Part shown: positions 22,881 to 29,216 of the stretch, piece by piece
Numbering within the stretch: the stretch's first letter is position 1
Layout of the letters: each line of letters opens with the position of its first letter
Assembly (NCBI GenBank): GCA_050250915.1
Contig: JBFWNT010000007.1
Coordinates: forward strand, 1 to 64,000
Source: Miltoncostaea sp050250915
GTDB lineage: Bacteria; Actinomycetota; Thermoleophilia; Miltoncostaeales; Miltoncostaeaceae
DNA: 64,000 nucleotides
Reading direction: 5' to 3'
Position numbers and translations under genes: made by a program
Notes under the pieces: generated by a model
Told to the model about the DNA's origin: nothing
Seen by the model: the letters and a program-made list of their open reading frames with translations, nothing else
The model's database searches: none

Positions 22881-24112
22881 CAGGCGGCCTCGGCCTCGGG
22901 CCCAGGGTCCGCGTCGATCGGGTCCGCCGGCGGCCACGGCGCGCCCTCGATGCGGGCGCACACCTCGTCGTACCGGGCGAGCGGGACGAGGGTCGTGGAC
23001 GTCGCGCCGGTCACCTCGAGGACGACGCGCTTCACGCCGGCGTGGTCGAGGCCGGCGCCGCTGCCGATCGCCAGCATCCGCTTCCGCTGCTTCTCGTTGA
23101 TGAGCGCATCGGTGGGCCGGCCGAACGGGGAGGCCTCCTGCTCGGCGACGGTGGGGAGGATCCCGACCATCGCCGGGGTGAGGGGCTTGCCGATCGCCCG
23201 CTTCGCCGGGATGTCCATGTAACGGTAGAGCTCCGCGGCGACGCGGAACGCCCGGTACGCCTTCTCGCTGATGTCGACCGGGATGAACGCGTAGCGGGTG
23301 GGGTGGAGCCACAGCACCGCGCCGGCGCCGATGGGGAACATCGGGAACGGCTCGACCCACACGCCGCGGGTGCCGGCGATCCACTTCGCGTTCGCGTACG
23401 CCGCGACCTGGAGGCCGTTCTCCGGGTAGACGCCCGGGTTGCCCTCGCGGCCGGCGCGGGTGTTCTTCACGTCGATGAGGACGTTGCCCAGGTCACCGAC
23501 CTCGGCGATCAGGTCGAGGGTCCCGGCCCATCCGTCCTCGGGGTGGTAGACGGTCGCCTCCGCCTGCCGGAACTCCGGCTTGAAGTCCTCCACCCACCGC
23601 AGGAACTGCTCGAAGCGTGGCTGCACCTCGCCCTGGAGGGCGGGGTCGACGTTCGGCGGGGTGCTCTGCAGGACGTGCGCCTCGATCAGCCCGTGGACGG
23701 CGGTGCCGATGTCCGCGGCGTTGCTCTGCGACGTGAAGCGGGCCTGGGAGAGGCGGTAGATCGCCTCCTCGACGCCGTGCCGCCGGACATCGGCCTCGAG
23801 GTACTCGCGCTGCTCGAACGCGGCTGCGGCGGTGGCGCCGGCGGCCCACTGCACGAGGGCGGGCTTGTCGAGGACGCGCAGGAGTGTCGTGACCGACCAC
23901 AGCGGCGATCGCCACGTGTTGACGCCGTCGGTGAACTCGATGTCGTAGATCCGGGCCTCGCGACCGGTGTCCTGGTGTACGCGGACGCCCGTCGGCGCGC
24001 TCCGGGGCACGAGCTCCTGCTGCTCGGCGTCGACCGCGGTCGCCTCCGGCTCGACGGTCGCGGGGGGCGCGTCTGGCTTCGGCACCTTCCGGGCTGGGCG
24101 GCGCTCAGCCAC
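22880..24112 (-). CDS. PD-(D/E)XK exonuclease, Cas4/RecB-like
   Basis: The roughly 410-residue product carries the nuclease core of the Cas4/RecB family: NAADIGTAVHGLIEAH with the metal-binding His (about residues 130-145), GWAGTLDLIAEV with the Asp, VLIDVKNTRAG with the D-x-K pair, and LQVAAYANA closing the core. Phage enzymes of this kind are usually 5'-3' exonucleases working with a recombinase; no annealing protein is seen beside it, though the gp3-like protein overlaps its stop. GTG at 24112 is chosen (8-bp overlap with the upstream gene); residues before it are Ser-rich and out of character. Confidence 0.82.
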   Translation of the reverse strand: MAERRPARKVPKPDAPPATVEPEATAVDAEQQELVPRSAPTGVRVHQDTGREARIYDIEFTDGVNTWRSPLWSVTTLLRVLDKPALVQWAAGATAAAAFEQREYLEADVRRHGVEEAIYRLSQARFTSQSNAADIGTAVHGLIEAHVLQSTPPNVDPALQGEVQPRFEQFLRWVEDFKPEFRQAEATVYHPEDGWAGTLDLIAEVGDLGNVLIDVKNTRAGREGNPGVYPENGLQVAAYANAKWIAGTRGVWVEPFPMFPIGAGAVLWLHPTRYAFIPVDISEKAYRAFRVAAELYRYMDIPAKRAIGKPLTPAMVGILPTVAEQEASPFGRPTDALINEKQRKRMLAIGSGAGLDHAGVKRVVLEVTGATSTTLVPLARYDEVCARIEGAPWPPADPIDADPGPEAEAA

Positions 24113-24272
24113 TGAGGACCTCCGCGAGCTTCCAGGCGACCTGGTCGACGAACAGGTACGCGACGGCAGTGATGGCGACGAACAGGAGGACGCCACCCGC
24201 GACGGCCGCGGCGCGGCTGCGGCGGCGGTGGCGGGCCTGGATGAACGGCTCCGGCGGCGGGCTGGCCCTCAC
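24105..24272 (-). CDS. Small single-pass membrane protein, 55 residues
   Basis: GTG overlaps the upstream stop. After a basic head (QARHRRRSRAAAVAG) a single helix follows (GVLLFVAITAVAYLFVDQV). Could be an accessory holin, spanin-like or superinfection-exclusion protein; nothing decides between these. Confidence 0.55.
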   Translation of the reverse strand: MRASPPPEPFIQARHRRRSRAAAVAGGVLLFVAITAVAYLFVDQVAWKLAEVLSG

Positions 24273-25027
24273 GCCTGCACCTCGATCATCCGGTCCACCA
24301 GCGCGAGGGCGGACACCTGGAGCGCCTTGACGGTCGGGTGGAGGGCGGCCCGAGCGGCGGCCCGAGCGGCGGCCCCAGCGGCGGCCCCAGCGGCGGCCCC
24401 AGCGGCGTCCCGAGCGGCGTCCCAAGCGGCGTCCCGAGCGGCGGCCCCAGCGGCGGCCCCAGCGGCGGCCCGAGCGGCGTCCCGAGCGGCGTCCCAAGCG
24501 GCGTCCCAAGCGGCGGCCCGAGCGGCGGCCCAAGCGGCGTCCCAAGCGGCGGCCCGAGCGGCGTCCCAAGCGGCGTCCCAAGCGGCGGCCCCAGCCTTCC
24601 GGGCCTCCACGATCGACGGCTGCGCCGCACGCGCCGACGCACCATCGGTCAACGCTGCGAGCTGCTCCAGCGTGTGGGCGTGGTCGTCCAGCCCCGCAAG
24701 CCGCAGCCACGCCGGGGCGCACTCCCGCACAAGCCAGTCCGTCGCCATCCACGCCCGCACCTCCTCCACCTCCGGCGTGGACGCGGTCCCCACGATGCGG
24801 GGGACGAGGGGCAGCAGCATCTGCCGGTCCTCGTCGCCCATCGCGTCGTTCCACGACCGCAGGAACGCGCTGATGACGGGGGACGCGCACTCGGGGTGGT
24901 CCGTCCACGGCTCCCCGGCGACGTACGCGACGCATTCCATGACGCAGGCCGCGAAGGCGCCGTTCGGCGGGGCGTGGCTGCCGGCGTCGAGGCGCAGATC
25001 GGCGGGCAGGGTCTTCAGCGGCGTCAC
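24269..25027 (-). CDS. Tetrapeptide-repeat (AAxx) phage protein
   Basis: The 252-residue product has a folded N-terminal half (about 1-140, including CVMECVAYVAGEPW and DWLVRECAPAWLRLAGLDD) and then twenty Ala-Ala-[Trp/Arg/Gly]-[Asp/Ala] tetrapeptides (AAWDAAWDAARAAAWD...), closing with HPTVKALQVSALALVDRMIE. The repeats should form one long alanine-rich helix or solenoid; similar Ala-rich repeats occur in Imm5-like and other phage proteins of unknown function. At DNA level the unit is 12 bp and varies at only two positions. Confidence 0.7.
   Translation of the reverse strand: MTPLKTLPADLRLDAGSHAPPNGAFAACVMECVAYVAGEPWTDHPECASPVISAFLRSWNDAMGDEDRQMLLPLVPRIVGTASTPEVEEVRAWMATDWLVRECAPAWLRLAGLDDHAHTLEQLAALTDGASARAAQPSIVEARKAGAAAWDAAWDAARAAAWDAAWAAARAAAWDAAWDAARDAARAAAGAAAGAAARDAAWDAARDAAGAAAGAAAGAAARAAARAALHPTVKALQVSALALVDRMIEVQA
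24344..24590 (-). repeat. About twenty 12-bp tandem repeats inside a gene
   Basis: The minus-strand unit is GCCGCTNGGGMC, with N = T, C or G and M = A or C; the other ten bases hardly change. The two variable bases decide codons 3 (TGG Trp, CGG Arg, GGG Gly) and 4 (GAC Asp, GCC Ala) of each tetrapeptide. The array could change in length by slippage or recombination without shifting the frame. Confidence 0.9.
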
Positions 25028-25416
25028 GGCGCCACGCTCCTCGGGTCGTCACGGTCATGCGCACCCGCGGTCCACGCGTCCTCCACCTGCGAACGGGTGC
25101 CCATCGCGTCGATGAGGGCGAGGCGCATCCGCTCCACATCCAGGGCGCCCCCATCCGGGACGGAGTCGAAGTCCTCCAGGAGGCGGAGGTGCGCGCAGCG
25201 CAGGGTGAGGTCCGACCAGGCGAACGGGTCGGTCTCCACCCTCGGCCCCACCCAACTGATCAGGGCGACGTGGCCGCGCTGGTCGTCCTTGCGCAGGCCG
25301 TAGCCGGCGCGGCTGATGACGGCGGCTGCGAGGTAGTGGTGCGCCGCCGGCTCATCCAGCCGGAACGCGGTGGCGGGGATCTCGGTGGCGGCGTCCACGA
25401 TGAGGATGCTCTTCAC
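25024..25416 (-). CDS. Phage protein of unknown function, 130 residues
   Basis: I start at GTG 25416, which overlaps the stop of the 30-residue gene upstream (GTGA); an earlier GTG at 25431 is less likely. VKSILIVDAATEIPATAFRL begins a compact alpha/beta protein with GHVALISWVG and an acidic helical C-terminus. No family recognised. Confidence 0.6.
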   Translation of the reverse strand: MKSILIVDAATEIPATAFRLDEPAAHHYLAAAVISRAGYGLRKDDQRGHVALISWVGPRVETDPFAWSDLTLRCAHLRLLEDFDSVPDGGALDVERMRLALIDAMGTRSQVEDAWTAGAHDRDDPRSVAP

Positions 25417-25505
25417 CGCAGCACGATCCACAGGAGGGCGCCGCAGATCGCGAGGTCGAACGCGAGGGCGATGGGCGGGCCGACACGCCAGAAGCCGCGG
25501 CTCAT
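25413..25505 (-). CDS. 30-residue membrane miniprotein
   Basis: Read directly from sequence: ATG at 25505 overlaps the upstream stop (ATGA) and the TGA overlaps the next GTG. The product MSRGFWRVGPPIALAFDLAI ends ALLWIVLR, one short membrane helix. The double overlap supports translation. Confidence 0.6.
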   Translation of the reverse strand: MSRGFWRVGPPIALAFDLAICGALLWIVLR

Positions 25506-25762
25506 GCCGTCGCCCCCGCGGCCATCTCCTGCGCCGCCGCCAGCTGCTGATCGACGATCTCCCCGAACCTCCAGGAGAGGGCGGCGGTGCGGCAGTCCTC
25601 CTTCATCTGGGTGAGGAGGTCGCGGCGCTCGCGGTAGTGCTGCTGCTCGAGGCGGATCAGCTGGTTGACGCGGCCCTCGAACTCGAGGAAGGCGAGCATG
25701 GCGTCGTCGCGGTGGCCGGGGCCGGTCTTCGGCCGGCCTCCTGTCGCGGGGATCCCAGGCAT
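25502..25762 (-). CDS. Phage protein of unknown function, 86 residues
   Basis: A helical, charged protein (FLEFEGRVNQLIRLEQQHYR, then RRDLLTQMKEDCRTAALSWR) likely to form a coiled coil. An AAGGAGCG ribosome site precedes the ATG. Confidence 0.6.
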   Translation of the reverse strand: MPGIPATGGRPKTGPGHRDDAMLAFLEFEGRVNQLIRLEQQHYRERRDLLTQMKEDCRTAALSWRFGEIVDQQLAAAQEMAAGATA

Positions 25763-25765
25763 GGG

Positions 25766-26047
25766 TTACGCTCCTTCGTGAGCGAGGCTCGGGCTGCCCT
25801 CCACGGCATTGGCCCGGGCCTCGTGACCTTTCCCACGGCCGTTCGAGTCCGTGCTGGACTCCGGCTCATGGATCTGACGCTCAACGAGAACGAGCCGCCG
25901 CTCGATGTCGAGCCGGTCGAGCCAACGCTCGATCGTCCTGACCGACACCTGGAAGTGGTCGGCGATCTCCTCAATGGGACTGTCGGCGAAGTCGTTGAGC
26001 AGAACCTCGCGGAGGGGCCGCTGGAGCTGGTGCTCCAGGAGTCGCAT
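25766..26047 (-). CDS. Helix-turn-helix regulator, Cro-like candidate
   Basis: I start at ATG 26047 (MRLLEHQLQRPLREVLLNDF), which leaves the CGTCA operators in the promoter; an ATG at 26077 is also in frame. SPIEEIADHFQVSVRTIERW is a clear helix-turn-helix, followed by LDIERRLVLVERQ. It is the first gene of the leftward early unit and divergent from the XRE repressor, the position of a cro-like early regulator. Confidence 0.7.
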   Translation of the reverse strand: MRLLEHQLQRPLREVLLNDFADSPIEEIADHFQVSVRTIERWLDRLDIERRLVLVERQIHEPESSTDSNGRGKGHEARANAVEGSPSLAHEGA

Positions 26048-26057
26048 CGAAGGTGTG

Positions 26058-26131
26058 TGACGTGTACTCGTCAACATGAGCGACAGAATGCACGATGGTC
26101 GTCAATACGTCAAGACGACGGCCAGACGTCA
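26058..26131. promoter_or_regulatory. Repressor operator region with CGTCA half-sites
   Basis: An inverted repeat TGACGTGTACTCGTCA (26058-26073) is followed by CGTCA at 26100, 26108 and 26127, all in the control region between the two divergent regulators. TTGACG on the minus strand could be a -35 for the leftward unit. Binding by the XRE or HTH protein is inferred. Confidence 0.5.
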
Positions 26132-26155
26132 GCAGGCTCGCCGTACCGTGACCTC

Positions 26156-26611
26156 ATGCCGGGAATCCCCGCGTCGAAAGAGTTCGGACTCTTCGTCAAG
26201 CGGCGGCGGCAGGACATCGACCTCGAACAGACGGCGATCGCCGAGGCCCTCGGTTGGTCAGTCGCCACCCAGGGGCGCATCGAGCGCGGGAAACGCTCTC
26301 TTCGTCACGACGGCGAGGTGAAGCACCTCGCCGACGTCCTGAAGGTCACCCAGGAGGAGCTACGCGAGCATCGGCTCTCCACGCCACCGGTGGAGCAGCC
26401 CGCAGATGTGACGCTCGACGCAGTCCTTCGTGAGCTTCAAGACCTCCGCCAGATCGTCGAAGGTATGGCCGGACGGCAAAGCGTCAGCGTGGAAGAGCTC
26501 GCCGCTGACCTCGAGGAGGATCTGCGAGACCTCGGTGGAGACGATCAGCCGCCGCCTGAAGGCGAGCGGCGACGGCGCTCTCGGCGGGCAAACGACCCGC
26601 CTCCTCCTTGA
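26156..26611 (+). CDS. XRE-family repressor (CI-like)
   Basis: The 151-residue product has an N-terminal HTH_XRE domain (FGLFVKRRRQDIDLEQTAIA, then EALGWSVATQGRIERGKRS), a central TLDAVLRELQDLRQIVEGM coiled coil probably for dimerisation, and an acidic then basic low-complexity tail. No LexA-like autoprotease motif is seen, so induction would not be by simple RecA-stimulated cleavage. The gene is alone on the plus strand at the meeting point of divergent promoters, the usual place for the lysogeny repressor. Confidence 0.82.
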   Translation: MPGIPASKEFGLFVKRRRQDIDLEQTAIAEALGWSVATQGRIERGKRSLRHDGEVKHLADVLKVTQEELREHRLSTPPVEQPADVTLDAVLRELQDLRQIVEGMAGRQSVSVEELAADLEEDLRDLGGDDQPPPEGERRRRSRRANDPPPP

Positions 26612-26828
26612 GGACTCGGGCGACCCGTTGCAGGGCCTCCGCTTCAGTCCGCTGCGGCACGTCAGCCTCCGTCGTCGGGCCCGGGGCGCGGACCGGAGGG
26701 GAGACGATGCCCCGGGGCGCGGACCATTTCACTAACATCCTGCGACCACAAAATGATGGCGCCCCGTCTTTGAAGCGTAGACCGTGGATCCGACACGGAC
26801 TCAACTGAGGGCAGGAGGGCAGGAAGCG
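26612..26828. other. 217-bp control region ahead of the cargo gene
   Basis: It contains the 15-bp direct repeat at 26680/26711 and a stretch much richer in A and T than its surroundings (about 26726-26790, for example ACAAAATGATGG), a likely promoter zone for the secreted cargo gene. No gene fits convincingly. Confidence 0.45.
26680..26725 (+). repeat. 15-bp direct repeat
   Basis: CCCGGGGCGCGGACC occurs at 26680-26694 and 26711-26725, 31 bp apart (about three helical turns), just before the A+T-rich promoter zone of the cargo gene. It may bind a regulator. Confidence 0.55.
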
Positions 26829-27554
26829 ATGAGCAGCGGCGCCCGCGCACGGTCCCTGGCGGCAGGTGTGGCCACGATGGCGGTGGCGATGATCGGCGCG
26901 GTCCTCGTGTCATCCGCGGCTGCCCAAGACGGCGCGCCGGCACCGATCGTCCGCGTGTGCCTGGATGGCAAGGGCAGCTATCACGCGCCTGGCGAGGGGC
27001 CCTGCAAGAGCCGCGTGACTCGGACATTGAGGGGGACGGTCAGCTTCATCGATCCCGGGTTCCGGGTCGATGTCGGCGCGCCTGCCTGCCGGACCAACCC
27101 AGATGGATCGACGGTCCCCCAGCGGGTCGTGGTTGCCGGCCTCAGCGGCTTCGAGTGGTTCGACGAGGAAGTCGGGGAGGGGCGGGTGTGGACGCTCTGC
27201 GACCCCGCCGCGGTTGATGTAATCGGGGATCCCGTCCATCTGACAGCCGACCTGACCGCGTTCAGCGCGCTGCGCCTCTTTGGCTACGGCGACGCCGCTA
27301 CCCGATTCACGAAGAGGTGGAGCGTCAACATCGATGGAGTTGAGATCGCCAGCGGGCAGCTGCGCGTAAAGGTTCGGCGACTCCAATCGGAGGGCTACGC
27401 AACGATCTACGACACGGACTTCGATCGTTACGTGAACGTCTGCATCAACGGCGGGCACCGCATCTACGCGCGGGGCGGCCATCTGTACTGCACGGTGCTG
27501 GTTCGCGCAGGGTTAACCCGGGTCACCGCTCGCTTGCTCGGCACGCCGCGGTGA
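26829..27554 (+). CDS. Secreted protein, lysogenic-conversion (moron) candidate
   Basis: The 241-residue product starts at ATG 26829 after GGAGGGCAGGAAG and has a signal peptide (SLAAGVATMAVAMIGAVLVSSAAAQ). The mature part is beta-rich with about six cysteines (VRVCLDGKGSYHAPGEGPCK, WTLCDPAAVDV, VNVCINGGHRIYARGGHLYC), suggesting an extracellular disulphide-bonded domain. It is oriented against the lytic genes, sits beside the repressor, and its base composition is less GC-rich than its neighbours: the usual marks of a gene expressed from the prophage for the host's or prophage's benefit. Function unknown. Confidence 0.72.
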   Translation: MSSGARARSLAAGVATMAVAMIGAVLVSSAAAQDGAPAPIVRVCLDGKGSYHAPGEGPCKSRVTRTLRGTVSFIDPGFRVDVGAPACRTNPDGSTVPQRVVVAGLSGFEWFDEEVGEGRVWTLCDPAAVDVIGDPVHLTADLTAFSALRLFGYGDAATRFTKRWSVNIDGVEIASGQLRVKVRRLQSEGYATIYDTDFDRYVNVCINGGHRIYARGGHLYCTVLVRAGLTRVTARLLGTPR

Positions 27555-27594
27555 TGGCCCGCACCGCCCCGCGATCGCTGGCCTTCAGCGCCGG

Positions 27595-27837
27595 CTAGAG
27601 GCTGCCGTCGGCGGGCTCGCCGCCCTCCAGCTGCGATTCGTCCGGCGCCACCCGCCCGAGGACCCTGGACGGGACGAGCCATGCGACGCCGAAGCTGGTG
27701 AGCGTCACGATCGCCCCCACCTCCGCCGGGTCGGGGTTGTACGACGTGTATCGGGCGAGCAGTCCGACGGTGAGGGTGCTGATGGCGCCGCCGAGCAGGC
27801 CGGCGGCGGGCTTCGTCTCGATCGGTGCACTGGCCAT
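27595..27837 (-). CDS. Holin candidate
   Basis: The 80-residue product has two hydrophobic segments (GLLGGAISTLTVGLLARY and VGAIVTLTSFGVAWLVP) and an acidic tail (PDESQLEGGEPADGSL). It lies one codon after the endolysin gene, as holins commonly do. Two other membrane proteins upstream (28539, 28832) are alternative candidates. Confidence 0.65.
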   Translation of the reverse strand: MASAPIETKPAAGLLGGAISTLTVGLLARYTSYNPDPAEVGAIVTLTSFGVAWLVPSRVLGRVAPDESQLEGGEPADGSL

Positions 27838-27840
27838 GGG

Positions 27841-28539
27841 CTAGTCCTCCAGGAATCGGCGGTTGAGGTTGGCGCAGACGTTCGCGACGTCCTGCGGGCC
27901 CCTCCAGATGTCCCCCTGCCACGCGATCGCGGCGGTGGTGTCCTTCGCGAGGCCGTTGCGGGCGATCCACGCGATCGGGCCGGCGGCGTCCTCCCAGCCG
28001 CGCCACTGGCGGCCGTTCACCACGAGGCGCAACGTCGCGCTCCCGGGGGGCAGCGGCACGGGGATGAGGGGGAGGCGGATGAAGCCGGCGACGTCGCTGC
28101 GGCTTCGGCCGCGGCGCATCACCTGGCCGCCGTTCGAGTCGTTGCCGACCGACGTGTTCCCCTCGATCGCCGTGAACGACGTGAACGACTGGACGGTCTC
28201 CACCAGGCCGAAGTGGTCGGCGGTGCCGTCGTGGCCCCAGTCGTAGAGGGCGATATCGCCCGGCTGCGGCCGCTCGGATGACGTGAGCAGGCGCATCCCC
28301 CGGCGGCACTTACGGGCGGCCTCCAGCCAGGAGGGGCAGAACGACCAGTTCCAGTCGGGGCGTTCCCAGCCGGCCTGCTCGAGGGCCCACTCGCCGAAGT
28401 CGGCGCACCACGGCTCGCGGCGGTGGCCCAGCCGGAAGACGCGGACGCGGGGTCCGTCGTTCGACCCGGCGGGGTCTTCCTTCACGCCGAGCTCGGCGCG
28501 CGCGAACGGCAGCGCCGCGGCGCCGTAGGTCTGCTGCAT
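27841..28539 (-). CDS. CHAP-domain endolysin
   Basis: The 232-residue enzyme degrades peptidoglycan at lysis. The CHAP domain covers about residues 1-150: EPWCADFGEWALEQAG holds the nucleophile Cys, DHFGLVETV the His and FTAIEGNTS the acidic/polar partner. The C-terminal 75 residues (RLVVNGRQWRGWEDAAGPIA...) are a probable wall-binding region. There is no signal peptide, so it needs a holin. The ATG overlaps the upstream stop. Confidence 0.9.
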   Translation of the reverse strand: MQQTYGAAALPFARAELGVKEDPAGSNDGPRVRVFRLGHRREPWCADFGEWALEQAGWERPDWNWSFCPSWLEAARKCRRGMRLLTSSERPQPGDIALYDWGHDGTADHFGLVETVQSFTSFTAIEGNTSVGNDSNGGQVMRRGRSRSDVAGFIRLPLIPVPLPPGSATLRLVVNGRQWRGWEDAAGPIAWIARNGLAKDTTAAIAWQGDIWRGPQDVANVCANLNRRFLED

Positions 28540-28835
28540 CACGGTCCCTTCTCGTCGGGGCAGTCGTCGGCGACGTCGCCGGCGGTGAGGATCAGGTCCC
28601 GCTTGCTGGCGAGGAGCTTCAGGTCGCCGGTGCGGGGGTCGCCGGCGGCGCGGCGGGCGATCACCACGTTCGCGCTGTTGCGGGCGTCCTTCTGGATCGC
28701 GCACGCGAGGGCGTTGATGTCCGCCCGCCGGTCCTGACGGTCGATCAGGTCCGTCGTCCACGCGTACCCCCACAGGCCGTGGAGGGCGAAGCTCACCCCG
28801 ACGACGAGGAGGAGGATGTTGCGGCGGGCGCTCAT
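28539..28835 (-). CDS. Small membrane protein in the lysis region
   Basis: The 98-residue product begins MSARRNILLLVVGVSFALHG, an N-terminal helix, followed by a charged soluble part with two cysteines (ALACAIQKDARNSANVV, DDCPDEKGP). The topology resembles Rz-like spanins or anti-holins. ATG overlaps the previous stop. Confidence 0.55.
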   Translation of the reverse strand: MSARRNILLLVVGVSFALHGLWGYAWTTDLIDRQDRRADINALACAIQKDARNSANVVIARRAAGDPRTGDLKLLASKRDLILTAGDVADDCPDEKGP

Positions 28836-29146
28836 CCGACGCCGGCGAGGTTGAGGACGGTGGAGACGCCGCCGATGATCCCGCCCAAGATGGCGACGGC
28901 GACGGCGACGACCTTCCACAGGTCGGCGCGGCCGAGGCTGCGGGCCTCGTCGCGGGCATCGTGGTCGGCGAGGCGCCCAACCTCGCGGCGGACCTCCCGG
29001 ACTTCGGCGAGGACGTCGTCGAATCGGCGGTCCTGGTCGCGGCGGGCGGCCTCCCGGTCACGCTGGTCGCGTTCCCGGTCGGCGATGTAGAGGGCCATCG
29101 GAACCGGGGCGCCGGCGCCGATGGGGTAGGGGGGTTCGGTCGCCAT
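28832..29146 (-). CDS. Coiled-coil membrane protein, holin-like
   Basis: The 104-residue product has a charged coiled coil (RERDQRDREAARRDQDRRFD) and a C-terminal helix (KVVAVAVAILGGIIGGVSTV). This layout is common among small phage lysis proteins. Confidence 0.55.
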   Translation of the reverse strand: MATEPPYPIGAGAPVPMALYIADRERDQRDREAARRDQDRRFDDVLAEVREVRREVGRLADHDARDEARSLGRADLWKVVAVAVAILGGIIGGVSTVLNLAGVG

Positions 29147-29170
29147 CAGCAGGTGTTCACGGCACAAGAA

Positions 29171-29190
29171 GGGCCGCTCGACGGCGGCCC
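29171..29190 (-). terminator. Intrinsic terminator candidate after the tail genes
   Basis: On the minus strand GGGCCGC and GCGGCCC pair over seven bases with a six-base loop, followed by TTCTTGTG. It lies between the 893-residue tail protein and the lysis genes and may attenuate their expression. Confidence 0.5.
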
Positions 29191-29216
29191 CGGAAACGGC
29201 GATGCGGCGCGGTCTC

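Noticed and set aside
24344..24590. CRISPR array
   Set aside because: Units are contiguous 12-mers without spacers and form a coding repeat; no cas operon is present (the Cas4-like protein is a phage exonuclease type).
24338..25303. Plus-strand collagen-like frame (GVPSGGPSG repeats)
   Set aside because: It is the antisense of the AAxx repeats; the minus frame has a folded domain plus coupled start and stop, the collagen-like frame has neither.
26484..26804. Minus-strand frame opposite the end of the XRE gene
   Set aside because: It overlaps the repressor and the cargo promoter, has no ribosome site, and only a short helical stretch looks protein-like.
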